Shown piece by piece: positions 6,051-13,806 of a stretch of 13,831 nucleotides of DNA. This DNA is from Bacteroidetes bacterium UBA2234. GTDB lineage: Bacteria; Bacteroidota; Bacteroidia; NS11-12g; UBA955. The notes beneath the pieces were generated by a model, which saw only the letters and a program-made list of their open reading frames with translations, had not been told where the DNA came from and made no database searches. Position numbers and translations under genes: made by a program. The stretch is taken from assembly GCA_002347985.1 (NCBI GenBank), contig DDYM01000060.1:328-14158 (forward strand), given 5' to 3'. The stretch's first letter is position 1; every line of letters begins with the position of its first letter.

Positions 6051-9000
6051 CGCACCTGAATTTCATCGATGAAAATATACCCTTTCCCCTGGTATGGATA
6101 ACCCAAATGTCCCTCCGGCAATGGACCATACTTATCAGCAAACACTTTTATATATCTGGCTTTAACCGGCTTAACCGCAAGGTTCTTTCCGCTGGTATGC
6201 TGCACAGTAACCGCATCAATCATCGTTTCATTGTTTTGCCAATCATCAACCATCATAACCTCTTGAGTCCACGGGGTGAAATGAATGCCATCCGTTGAAG
6301 TAGCCACCGAAAAATGACGGGGTTTTAAAATCCAAGCCCTGGAATCTTGCAAGAATCTCGCCGTCACTTCACTCACCGGTTTTACCGAACCCATGTCAAT
6401 CACCGCCGAAAAATCTTGATCATAAAAACCCATCCAGCCCCCCGCACGCCATTCTTTAGAACCCTCAATTTCATCAACCAATGCACCCATTCCACCAGCA
6501 CTGTATTGAGGATGTGGCATTAATCCTTCGGCCAACGACACCTTAAAATCATTTTGTTTTCGATTGTAAACAGCCGTAGCCCAATCACTCGTCCCTGTTA
6601 CATTGCCCGGATTGGAACCTGGCAATCCGCCGTAAACCTTGGTGTCAACCAACTTCGCACTCACCACCGCATCATATCCCAGCAAAAACTCATACGGCTT
6701 TTCTCCATCCGCATCCACCGTAATTATCTCTACACCTTCTCCCGCCAATATCATTCCTGGAATGTTATTAAAATTCGAAGACCCTTGAGAGCCCTTCTTT
6801 TTGCCACCCTTGCCCTGCATTTCCTTCGCATCTAAACCTATTTCCTTGTTAGTCACGTGAATTTCCAACACCCCAGTTGTCCCTTTGGGCACAGAAACCC
6901 GAACTCGCATGGTGTCTTTAAAGGTCCGAACACCCTCCAAAACCGGCACTGGAACAAACCCTGTCACCATCGATTGCTTAGGCGTTTTCAGCAATAAATT
7001 GTCTCTCTCCTCATCGCCAACCTGACCAAAAACGATCCCATCGCCCTGCATCAACTGCTGATGCGAAACCGTCAATTCCGCCGCCTTGAAAACCTTCCGC
7101 ATATTTCGCATCTCCAGCGCACGCTGCTCTTTCAACTCATTCAATGCCAATAACCTTTGCGCCAAAGTCCCTTTCATATCGTTGATCGATGGCAAGGTAG
7201 GCAACTCCGATTCCTTGGGCAATTCCATTTGATGCGCAGCCCAAGGCTTATCGCCAATTTTAAATAGGTCCTTAGACGACATTTTTTCATTTTTCCCTTG
7301 CGTTCCATCCTCTTTCCATTTCGTCCCATCCGGGTACATCAAAGGTTCCGCCGTCTTTTCGGTTGTATTCAAACTGCCGCGGGTGATATAAAAGGGCGAC
7401 TTACCCTCACGCAGAATTTCCACTTCATAGAATTGAGGCACCCCGGTAGTGTAAACATTGCTGCCCGGACAAACGGCATAAATTCCCATCGCACTCATCA
7501 CATACCATGCACTCATTTGTCCGCAATCCTCATTCCCAATCAAACCATCTGGACTGTCTTGATAAAACGTTTTACAAACCCTATCCACGATGGCCTGCGT
7601 CTTCTCTGGTTTTCCGCAGTAATTGTACAAGTATGCCATGTGATGACTTGGTTCGTTGCCATGGGCATATTGGCCGATCAATCCCGAGATATCTGCTTGA
7701 TCGCGGCCCGTGGTGCGCGAATCCGCACTGAACAAAGAATCCAAATGATTTTCCGTAGCCTTTACACCACCCAATTTATCCATCATTCCCATGATATCGT
7801 GAGGCACATACATCGAATATTGCCAAGCATTGGCCTCAGTAAAATGGTTGTTGACCTCTTTCGGATCGAAAGGCGACAACCATCCTCCATTCACACGCGG
7901 ACGCATGAAACCCGTTTTTTCATCATATACATTCTTCCACCGCTCACTGCGAGCATAGAAGTTTTTGGCAACATCATCTTTGTTCAATACATAGGCTACT
8001 CGTGCGATGCACCAATCGTCGTAGGCATACTCCAACAACTTCGACACACTTTCAGCGGTGTTTTCAATACCCATGTAACCAAGTTGCTTACCGTCTACAT
8101 CCAAAAAAGCAGAATCCTTCAATTTGGCACTGTGTATCATCGCCTCCAGGGCCAAATTATAATCGAAGGGATAAACAGTCCTGCCCTTTGCATCCTTTTC
8201 AACCCCAATTTCCTTGAGGATTACATCTGCAATTACACTCACGCTGTGATAGCCAATCATACACTCCGTTTCACAGCTACCCAATTCCCACACTGGCAAT
8301 TTCCCACCCTGTTGATACTGCAGTAGAAAACTCCGAACAAAATCCACGGTCCGATCCGGATCGATAATACTCAGCAGTGGGTGCAACGCACGATATGTAT
8401 CCCACAATGAAAAAACCGAATATACTTTGAAGTGTTTTGCGGAAGTTATCCGACTTACATTGGGATTCATTTCACTCACCCGATGCACTTTCTGATCTCT
8501 CCCACGATAACTTCCATCTACATCACTTGCCAAGCTCGGATGAATCATACAGTGGTATAATGCGGTATAAAACTTCCGCTTCTCGAGATCCGTTTTAACC
8601 AATTGCGCTCCAACCCGAAATGCCTGGGCTTCGTAATCACTGGTTACTTGAATCTTACTTAACTCCTCGTTCCAAGCTTGCTTGGCTAGTGCCCGGTACT
8701 CATTAAAACTCTTATCCCCCATCATCTCCGCATTCAAATTGGCGATGGCAGCGGCCTCGCTGGTGAAGGAAATCCCTACTTTAGCCACGATTTCACAAAG
8801 ATGTCCTTCGCCATATTTGGAAGGATTGACAGTTGCATTCCCAGACCCCAAATTACCCTCCGAGTAACCCATATCAAACTCCACTACCATTTTCCGACCG
8901 TCTTGAGCAGTGATAATGCGAGAAATGTCCTGCGAAAATTCAATCACGAAAAACACCCATTGATTATTTGCCCAGGCTTTACTCTGTCGCCACCCACCAA

Positions 9001-9742
9001 TCCGATGCTGATCCAACTGATACATGTGATGCGAAATCACATAATCGCGGTGATTCAAATCAATCAGCACTTTCGCTGTAAACTTGGATTGACCCATCGA
9101 CTGATAATAGGTATATCGATGAATTCCTACGTGGGGTGTAACGGTGAGTTCGGCCTTTACTTCGGGGGTGGGTAAATACACAGAATAATATCCCGCCTCG
9201 GCCACTTCCGAACTGTGGTTAAAATTACTTCGGTAGTTAAATGGATTGAAGGAAGGCATGATGGCTCTGGGTCCGCCGATAGGCATCATCAATACATCGC
9301 CGTAATCACTCACGCCGGTGCCACTCAAATGCGTATGAGAAAATCCGTAGATAAAGCTATCATCATAATGGTATCCGCCACAACCATCCCAACTATCATC
9401 GATACGGGTATCGGGGCTCAGCTGAACCATTCCAAAGGGCGATGCCGCACCGGGGAAAGTATGTCCATGTCCGCCGGTCCCTACAAACGGATTGACATAT
9501 TCCGAGAGGTTGAGAGGGGTTGATTTGACTTGATTTGGCGCATCAAGATCGGCTACGATTCTAGGGGTTGCTTGAGTTTTTGTTGGATTTGGTGCGACTT
9601 TGATAGACGATTTGGGTTTTACAGATTGCGCCCAAAGGGGAAAATGTAGACCCAAAAACACCAAGGAGAACAAGAAGCTTACGCGCGGTGCAGGAGGTAT
9701 GAAAGGCAACTGTTTGCGATGGGTTGGACTTTGCAAATTCAT
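6047..9742 (-). CDS. Alpha-mannosidase, GH92, multidomain secreted
   Basis: Calcium-dependent exo-acting alpha-mannosidase family that trims alpha-1,2, 1,3, 1,4 or 1,6 mannose from N-glycans. From the chosen start the protein has 1231 residues, well above the usual 740-800. An ATG at 9826 would give 28 more residues but would translate the ompA terminator hairpin. The ATG at 9742 is followed by a signal peptide (hydrophobic RVSFLFSLVFLGLHFPLWAQ). The catalytic region spans about residues 79-790, with the hallmarks YVNPFVGTGGHGHTFPGA, FGMVQLSPDT, GFSHTHLSGTG, the likely general acid region TEANAWQY (Glu636) and the likely base region GNEDCGQMSAWY (Asp739). A linker, a chitobiase-like beta domain with a Gly/Lys-rich insert (about 973-993), and a C-terminal F5/8-type discoidin (CBM32-like) domain (about 1079-1231) follow. 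First gene of the operon; TATATTCG (9749-9756, minus) is only a one-mismatch -7 box. The exact linkage cleaved cannot be read. Confidence 0.94.
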   Translation of the reverse strand: MNLQSPTHRKQLPFIPPAPRVSFLFSLVFLGLHFPLWAQSVKPKSSIKVAPNPTKTQATPRIVADLDAPNQVKSTPLNLSEYVNPFVGTGGHGHTFPGAASPFGMVQLSPDTRIDDSWDGCGGYHYDDSFIYGFSHTHLSGTGVSDYGDVLMMPIGGPRAIMPSFNPFNYRSNFNHSSEVAEAGYYSVYLPTPEVKAELTVTPHVGIHRYTYYQSMGQSKFTAKVLIDLNHRDYVISHHMYQLDQHRIGGWRQSKAWANNQWVFFVIEFSQDISRIITAQDGRKMVVEFDMGYSEGNLGSGNATVNPSKYGEGHLCEIVAKVGISFTSEAAAIANLNAEMMGDKSFNEYRALAKQAWNEELSKIQVTSDYEAQAFRVGAQLVKTDLEKRKFYTALYHCMIHPSLASDVDGSYRGRDQKVHRVSEMNPNVSRITSAKHFKVYSVFSLWDTYRALHPLLSIIDPDRTVDFVRSFLLQYQQGGKLPVWELGSCETECMIGYHSVSVIADVILKEIGVEKDAKGRTVYPFDYNLALEAMIHSAKLKDSAFLDVDGKQLGYMGIENTAESVSKLLEYAYDDWCIARVAYVLNKDDVAKNFYARSERWKNVYDEKTGFMRPRVNGGWLSPFDPKEVNNHFTEANAWQYSMYVPHDIMGMMDKLGGVKATENHLDSLFSADSRTTGRDQADISGLIGQYAHGNEPSHHMAYLYNYCGKPEKTQAIVDRVCKTFYQDSPDGLIGNEDCGQMSAWYVMSAMGIYAVCPGSNVYTTGVPQFYEVEILREGKSPFYITRGSLNTTEKTAEPLMYPDGTKWKEDGTQGKNEKMSSKDLFKIGDKPWAAHQMELPKESELPTLPSINDMKGTLAQRLLALNELKEQRALEMRNMRKVFKAAELTVSHQQLMQGDGIVFGQVGDEERDNLLLKTPKQSMVTGFVPVPVLEGVRTFKDTMRVRVSVPKGTTGVLEIHVTNKEIGLDAKEMQGKGGKKKGSQGSSNFNNIPGMILAGEGVEIITVDADGEKPYEFLLGYDAVVSAKLVDTKVYGGLPGSNPGNVTGTSDWATAVYNRKQNDFKVSLAEGLMPHPQYSAGGMGALVDEIEGSKEWRAGGWMGFYDQDFSAVIDMGSVKPVSEVTARFLQDSRAWILKPRHFSVATSTDGIHFTPWTQEVMMVDDWQNNETMIDAVTVQHTSGKNLAVKPVKARYIKVFADKYGPLPEGHLGYPYQGKGYIFIDEIQVR
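6050..6508 (-). other. C-terminal discoidin (F5/8 type C, CBM32-like) domain of the GH92 enzyme
   Basis: The last ~150 residues of the GH92 protein show GWMGFYDQDFSAVIDMG, ARFLQDSRAWILKP, SVATSTDG, ARYIKVFADKYG and a closing IFIDEIQVR, which is the pattern of an F5/8 type C sandwich. Such modules bind sugars and could hold the enzyme on glycoprotein substrates. Binding specificity is unknown. Confidence 0.75.
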
Positions 9743-9787
9743 GAAAAGCGAATATAACACAGGATGGGGATGTCCGTAGTATTTGGC

Positions 9788-9824
9788 ATAAAAAAAGGGA
9801 GGCCGCGCTGCGCGCGGCCTCCCC
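9788..9824 (-). terminator. Rho-independent terminator of the ompA-type lipoprotein gene
   Basis: A perfect 12-bp GC-rich stem (9797-9808 with 9812-9823) closes on a 3-nt loop. On the minus strand it is followed by a run of seven T. It lies 27 bp after the lipoprotein stop codon, points the same way, and sits before the GH92 start at 9742, so it insulates the glycosidase operon. Confidence 0.85.
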
Positions 9825-9850
9825 AAACAACTTAATTAAATAAACAGATA

Positions 9851-10501
9851 TTACTTCACTACAACACCCACAACTACACGACGGTCCAAATTGTTGGTAC
9901 CCGTGTAAGCAGGTTGCGTAGTTACGATTTGAATCTTGGCAGCAGCCACACCCAAAGAGTTCACCATAAAGTTTTTCACAGCATTGGCGCGACGCTCACG
10001 CAATTTTGCATTTGCAGTCTCAGAGCCAGTTTTATCAGCCGATGCGTAAACTACAATATTGAAATCGTATGCTGTTGCACTGCGATCCGCTCCTACCTTC
10101 CAACGATACAACTCCTGCATACCATCAGTTGTCAACTGAGAAGAATTCAATGCAAAGAAAACAGTAGTTACGTTACTGCGCTCAAATTCCGCTTTGCTCT
10201 CTTTTTCCAACGCCTCAACCGCAGCCAATTTTGCTTCCAAAGCATCAATTTCCGCTTTAGACTTGGTTAAGTCAGCATCAATCGCAGCCACCTTAACTTT
10301 GGTTTCTTCAACCGCTTTTCCAATTCCGCCATCGCCCTTGTCCAACTTCATGTTGTTCTCATCGATCAACAATTTTGTTTGATCTGCAACGAAGCCACTC
10401 AATTTTGATTTCTGGTAAGCGTCCTTAGAACTGATACCGCAGCCAGTGGTTCCCACCAACAACGCAGCCATTACGCCGCCGATAAATACAATACGTTTCA
10501 T
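9851..10501 (-). CDS. OmpA-domain lipoprotein with coiled-coil stalk
   Basis: Predicted outer-membrane lipoprotein that anchors to peptidoglycan. Translation from the ATG at 10501 gives 216 residues starting MKRIVFIGGVMAALLVGTTGC, a lipoprotein-like signal with Cys21 as the lipidation site. The residues before it (TTG) are a weak lipobox because the -3 position is not Leu. An ATG 12 bp upstream (10513) is possible, but the -7 box candidate sits over it. About residues 60-107 form an Ala/Glu/Lys-rich heptad region, probably a coiled coil. The C-terminal OmpA domain (about 113-216) has VFFALNSSQLTTDG, then YASADKTG with the diaminopimelate-binding Asp156, and RERRANAVKNF with the paired Arg, ending in DRRVVVGVVVK. 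It is monocistronic, with a candidate promoter and a strong terminator. Function is envelope stability rather than catabolism. Confidence 0.88.
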   Translation of the reverse strand: MKRIVFIGGVMAALLVGTTGCGISSKDAYQKSKLSGFVADQTKLLIDENNMKLDKGDGGIGKAVEETKVKVAAIDADLTKSKAEIDALEAKLAAVEALEKESKAEFERSNVTTVFFALNSSQLTTDGMQELYRWKVGADRSATAYDFNIVVYASADKTGSETANAKLRERRANAVKNFMVNSLGVAAAKIQIVTTQPAYTGTNNLDRRVVVGVVVK

Positions 10502-10510
10502 AATTTTATG

Positions 10511-10545
10511 CAAATTTATAGAGGTTCAAGGGCCCAATTATCAAA
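10511..10545 (-). promoter_or_regulatory. Candidate promoter of the ompA-type lipoprotein gene
   Basis: On the minus strand TAAATTTG (10518 to 10511) matches TAnnTTTG exactly. TTTG at 10545-10542 is a possible -33 box with 23 bp between, the upper end of the accepted range. The leader to the ATG at 10501 would be only a few bases, which weakens the call. The rest of the 10514-10647 gap holds no gene and no terminator oriented for the aldolase gene. Confidence 0.35.
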
Positions 10546-10647
10546 AACTATTCCACATAATCCCAAGATTGATGGAATCCATCCCTAAAAATAGACCATT
10601 CGTCGTTTTATCCTCCAAACCACAAACAGACCTAGAAGCTGCTCAAA

Positions 10648-11661
10648 CTATTTGCCTTGCGATTTTAGCATATCCAACGCAACGTCAACAATCATATCTT
10701 CCTGACCGCCAACCATTTTTCGTTTACCGAGCTCCTCCAAAATACTGCGCGTATCAATACCATAGCGCTCCGAAGCCCGCTCAGCATGCAGCAAAAAGCT
10801 AGAATACACACCCGCATAGCCCAAACTTAAGGTTTCCCTATCCACGCGGACAGGACGCACCTGAAGCGGACGGATCAAATCGTCTGCCGCATCCATCAGA
10901 GCATATAAATCGCTGTTATGAATCACCCCCATCCGATTCAACACCGCTATCAAAACCTCCAACGGTGCATTTCCTGCGCCCGCACCCATTCCAGCCAAAG
11001 AAGCATCCAATCGAGTTGCGCCATGTTCCAAAGCAACGATCGTATTGGCAACGCCCAAACTTAGGTTATGATGACAGTGGATTCCAATTTCAGTCTCCGG
11101 TTTAAGCGCATCTTTAAATGCCTTCATCCGATCGGCCACGTCATTCATCAGCAAAGCACCGGCACTGTCTGTCACATACACACAATCCGCTCCATAGCTC
11201 TCCATCAACACCGCCTGTTCTGCCAATTTTTTTGGTTCGTTCATGTGCGCCATCATCAAAAAACCACCCACATCCATCCCCAACTTTTTGGCCGCATCGA
11301 TGTGTTGCGCAGCGATATCCGCCTCCGTACAGTGCGTGGCTATCCGTACACTCTCCACACCCAAATCTCTCGCGCGCTTTAAATCGTCGATCGTTCCGAT
11401 GCCAGGCAAAAGCAATGTGGTTAACCGCGCATGTTTCAATTGACCGGCAATCCCTTCCAACCATTCCCAATCTGTGTGGGCACCAAAACCATAGTTAAAA
11501 CTCGCACCCGCCAAGCCATCACCATGAGCAATTTCAATGGCATCCACTTTGGCTGCATCCAATGCCAGCGCAATTTCTGTCATCTTGGCCTTGCTATACT
11601 GATGTTTGATAGCGTGCTGACCGTCTCTCAACGTAACGTCTTGAATATATACCTTACTCAT
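10648..11661 (-). CDS. 4-hydroxy-2-oxovalerate aldolase
   Basis: Divalent-metal-dependent class II aldolase of the DmpG/BphI/MhpE type. It splits 4-hydroxy-2-oxovalerate into pyruvate and acetaldehyde, and passes acetaldehyde through a tunnel to the partner dehydrogenase. The protein has 337 residues, normal for the family. The N-terminal motif [10 protein letters not shown] gives Arg12, metal ligand Asp13 and general base His16. [15 protein letters not shown] gives metal ligands His195 and His197. [12 protein letters not shown] gives Tyr286, matching the catalytic Tyr of BphI. The C-terminal communication domain is present ([20 protein letters not shown]). The ATG overlaps the dehydrogenase stop as ATGA (11658-11661), which fits equimolar synthesis of the complex. 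Last gene of the cluster. The call is firm; dmpG, mhpE or bphI naming cannot be separated without the upper pathway. Confidence 0.96.
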   Translation of the reverse strand: MSKVYIQDVTLRDGQHAIKHQYSKAKMTEIALALDAAKVDAIEIAHGDGLAGASFNYGFGAHTDWEWLEGIAGQLKHARLTTLLLPGIGTIDDLKRARDLGVESVRIATHCTEADIAAQHIDAAKKLGMDVGGFLMMAHMNEPKKLAEQAVLMESYGADCVYVTDSAGALLMNDVADRMKAFKDALKPETEIGIHCHHNLSLGVANTIVALEHGATRLDASLAGMGAGAGNAPLEVLIAVLNRMGVIHNSDLYALMDAADDLIRPLQVRPVRVDRETLSLGYAGVYSSFLLHAERASERYGIDTRSILEELGKRKMVGGQEDMIVDVALDMLKSQGK

Positions 11662-12596
11662 GCGATTTCTCCTTTTTGATTGGCAGCCATTTTCTCTGCA
11701 GTGGCCAATGCTGCACTTGTCATTATGTCCAAATTCCCTGCGTATTCAGGCAAGTAGTGTCCCGCACCCCGAACCTGCAACATCACGGTTGTCTTCAAAC
11801 CACTCACCTTTCCCAGTCCCTCAATAAAAACGGCATGCTCCGGTGAAATGACTTCAAATTGGACTTCCTGATGCAAGCGATAGCCCGGCACATATTGTTG
11901 CACTTCCGCGACCATCTCTGCGATGCTTTGTTTAATTGCTTCCGTATCGGCGAGTTCACTCAGGGTAAACACCGTATCACGCATCACCAACGGCGGTTCC
12001 GCAGGATTTAGAATAATGATGGCTTTGCCCTTGGTTGCCCCACCCACTTGTTCGATGGCATGTGCCGTAGTTTCTGTAAACTCATCGATGTTGGCCCTTG
12101 TTCCCGGACCGGCACTTTTTGATGCGATGCTGGCTACAATTTCGCCATAATGCACTTTGGCCACGCGGTTCACGGCTGCCACCATCGGAATGGTTGCTTG
12201 ACCGCCACAGGTAACCATATTCACGTTGGGCACATCTGCCAAGGAATCAAAGTTCACCGGCGGAACCATGAACGGGCCAATCGCAGCGGGGGTTAAATCG
12301 ATCACTCGCTTTCCTTCAAATGCTTTGATTTTATCGTAATTGTAGACATGGGCTTTGGCCGAAGTTGCATCAAATACAAACCCAATTTCCGGCCACAAAG
12401 GGTGATTCAACAATCCATCAATCCCTTCGTGGGTGGTCGACACGCCCATTCTTTCTGCCCGCGCAAGACCATCACTATTGGGGTCGATTCCAACAAAAAC
12501 GCCCATTTCTAGGTGTTTTGCCGTGCGCATCACTTTGATCATTAGATCAGTGCCAATATTCCCCGAGCCAATAATAGCTACTTTGATTTTATTCAT
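11658..12596 (-). CDS. Acetaldehyde dehydrogenase (acylating)
   Basis: NAD- and CoA-dependent DmpF/BphJ/MhpF-type enzyme that oxidises acetaldehyde to acetyl-CoA, in complex with the aldolase encoded next. The protein has 312 residues, the family length. The Rossmann dinucleotide motif is at the start ([16 protein letters not shown], residues 6-21), followed by [18 protein letters not shown]. The catalytic cysteine is Cys130 in [13 protein letters not shown]. Further conserved segments are [20 protein letters not shown] and the C-terminal [20 protein letters not shown]. It starts 50 bp after the hydratase stop, with an 8-bp hairpin between them. No Shine-Dalgarno is seen before the ATG. Cytoplasmic; same direction as both neighbours. 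Confidence 0.96.
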   Translation of the reverse strand: MNKIKVAIIGSGNIGTDLMIKVMRTAKHLEMGVFVGIDPNSDGLARAERMGVSTTHEGIDGLLNHPLWPEIGFVFDATSAKAHVYNYDKIKAFEGKRVIDLTPAAIGPFMVPPVNFDSLADVPNVNMVTCGGQATIPMVAAVNRVAKVHYGEIVASIASKSAGPGTRANIDEFTETTAHAIEQVGGATKGKAIIILNPAEPPLVMRDTVFTLSELADTEAIKQSIAEMVAEVQQYVPGYRLHQEVQFEVISPEHAVFIEGLGKVSGLKTTVMLQVRGAGHYLPEYAGNLDIMTSAALATAEKMAANQKGEIA

Positions 12597-12618
12597 ATAA
12601 AACGATTCAATTCAACCC

Positions 12619-12644
12619 TTCCAAACAAATTTCTGCGTTTGGAA
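12619..12644 (-). other. Intercistronic hairpin between hydratase and dehydrogenase genes
   Basis: A perfect 8-bp inverted repeat (12619-12626 with 12637-12644, TTCCAAAC/GTTTGGAA) encloses a 10-nt loop just after the hydratase stop. No T run follows it on the minus strand, so it is unlikely to terminate; it might affect mRNA processing or stability. Confidence 0.45.
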
Positions 12645-12646
12645 TT

Positions 12647-13429
12647 TTATTCAAAAGTAAAGGATACAGTGCCAAACCCTTCGATGCTTGCAGCGAAGGT
12701 GTCGCCGGCTTCGCCGGCGCACATCGGACCCAAAGCACCACTCAAAACAATATCACCCGCTTTTAATGGGGTTCCCAATGCAGCGAAAGTCTGTGCCACC
12801 CAAACCAACGCCTTCAAAGGACTGCCCAAACACGCCGAACCTATGCCTTCCGACACCAAATTTCCGTTTTTGTGCAACTGCATAGTGACCGCAGTTAAGT
12901 CGATTTCGTGGGCGGAACGACGAATATCGCCCATTACAAAATGACTTGCACTGGCATTATCAGCCACAGTATCTGTAATTCTAATATCCCAATTCAACAC
13001 TCTCGATCCAACAATTTCGATGGCGCCCACAACGTAATCAATGGCTTCCAATGCGGTTTCTTCAGATATCTCTCCCATCAAATCATCCTTCATGACAAAA
13101 GCAATTTCCGCTTCTGCTTTGGGTTGTAAAATAGCAGAGGCCTTCATACTTCCCCCATTTTTCACTTCGGTATCGGCAAACAACAATCCAAAATCTGGCT
13201 GATCCACCCCCAACTGTTTTTGCACGGCAAGTGATGTGAGTCCAATCTTCAAACCCACCACCTTGCTGCCGTTCGCTATGCGCAAATCGTTGTTAATTTT
13301 CTGAACCGCATAGGCCGCAGCGATATCGCTATCTCCTATCAATTCTCGAACCGGCGCACACGGCAATCCTTTGTCTTGGGCATCACGCAGCCGCGCAGCG
13401 GCTGCTTCTATCACTTCCTGTGAAATCAT
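12647..13429 (-). CDS. 2-oxopent-4-enoate (2-hydroxypenta-2,4-dienoate) hydratase
   Basis: Fumarylacetoacetate-hydrolase-fold enzyme that hydrates 2-hydroxypenta-2,4-dienoate to 4-hydroxy-2-oxovalerate, the substrate of the aldolase two genes downstream. The protein has 260 residues. The related 4-oxalocrotonate decarboxylase (DmpH) has the same fold, but this sequence carries hydratase (DmpE/MhpD)-like blocks: LGVDQPDFG, SRVLNWDIRITDTVADNAS, GSPLKALVWVAQTF and LKAGDIVLSGAL. Metal-binding Glu106 and Glu108 lie in KAEAEIAF, with Glu138 in AIEIVGSR. The start ATG lies 23 bp after the HTH gene. TACCTTTG at 13434-13441 (minus) matches the -7 box pattern but has no -33 partner, so cotranscription with the HTH gene is equally likely. 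Two GC-rich triloop hairpins lie inside the gene, near each end. Hydratase call is likely; decarboxylase is the alternative. Confidence 0.88.
   Translation of the reverse strand: MISQEVIEAAAARLRDAQDKGLPCAPVRELIGDSDIAAAYAVQKINNDLRIANGSKVVGLKIGLTSLAVQKQLGVDQPDFGLLFADTEVKNGGSMKASAILQPKAEAEIAFVMKDDLMGEISEETALEAIDYVVGAIEIVGSRVLNWDIRITDTVADNASASHFVMGDIRRSAHEIDLTAVTMQLHKNGNLVSEGIGSACLGSPLKALVWVAQTFAALGTPLKAGDIVLSGALGPMCAGEAGDTFAASIEGFGTVSFTFE
12703..12719. repeat. GC-rich triloop hairpin at the 3' end of the hydratase gene
   Basis: Perfect 7-bp arms (CGCCGGC/GCCGGCG) around a TTC loop, in the codons for CAGEAGD. It also reads as a short direct repeat of TCGCCGGC. Confidence 0.55.
13387..13405. repeat. 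GC-rich triloop hairpin at the 5' end of the hydratase gene
   Basis: Perfect 8-bp arms (GCAGCCGC/GCGGCTGC) around a GCA loop, encoding AAAARL near the N-terminus. Core identical to the reverse complement of the hairpin in the GH2 gene. Confidence 0.6.
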
Positions 13430-13452
13430 TCTTCAAAGGTAACACCGGGGTT

Positions 13453-13806
13453 TTATTTCTTGTTGTTTTCTAACAATTCCATTCGAGAATCACCCACAGT
13501 CACGCTAAATCCAATTTCCGCACCCAGCGCATTAAAAACCCTAACAATTGTGTCAACCGTAGCATTATTTGCACTTGTTTCCCATTTGGATATTTGCGCT
13601 TTCCCAACACCCACGCGATCACCCAACTCCAATTGCGTTAAATTCCTGAATCGACGAGTAGCCTTTATCATCCTACCCAACAATTCCATATTCAATTCAT
13701 GTTCAAATTCATTCCTCAATTCCGAACCCACAACTCCAACATACTTATCCTTCATCTGAGAAAGGGTAATTACATTATTTTTTTGCTGTTTCATTTTACG
13801 ATTCAT
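13453..13806 (-). CDS. XRE-family HTH protein, HigA-like antitoxin
   Basis: DNA-binding protein of about 117 residues that resembles antitoxins of RelE/HigB-type toxin-antitoxin pairs in Bacteroidota. After a linker with MKDKYVG and an acidic/amphipathic region (EFEHELNMELLGRMIK), a full Cro/C1 helix-turn-helix is present: RNLTQLELGDRVGVGKAQISKWETSANNATVDTIV read in two pieces, with the recognition helix at GKAQISKWE. The end (NALGAEIGFSV) is also typical. Start is uncertain: GTG at 13815, ATG at 13806 or ATG at 13794. The ATG at 13806 overlaps an upstream out-of-frame stop as ATGA. Toxin genes of this type usually precede the antitoxin, and only about 25 bp remain in the window, so the toxin would be beyond the right edge. 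Its stop is 23 bp before the hydratase start, so it may share a transcript with the catabolic genes or regulate them, but this is inference. Confidence 0.8.
   Translation of the reverse strand: MNRKMKQQKNNVITLSQMKDKYVGVVGSELRNEFEHELNMELLGRMIKATRRFRNLTQLELGDRVGVGKAQISKWETSANNATVDTIVRVFNALGAEIGFSVTVGDSRMELLENNKK

Noticed and set aside
7298..8326. 342-residue open frame on the plus strand opposite the GH92 gene
   Set aside because: It lies wholly antisense to the strongly conserved GH92 catalytic domain, has no recognisable motif and looks like a shadow of that gene's codon use.
9743..9826. Extended GH92 N-terminus from the ATG at 9826
   Set aside because: The extra 28 residues are read through the ompA terminator hairpin and would bury the signal peptide; the ATG at 9742 fits better.
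10571..10583. Small stem GATGG-AAT-CCATC between the aldolase and lipoprotein genes
   Set aside because: Only 5 bp, and on the minus strand no T run follows, so it does not look like the aldolase terminator.
12647..13429. Annotation of this gene as 4-oxalocrotonate decarboxylase
   Set aside because: The LGVDQPDFG and DTVADNAS-containing blocks with Trp before them agree better with DmpE/MhpD hydratases than with DmpH.
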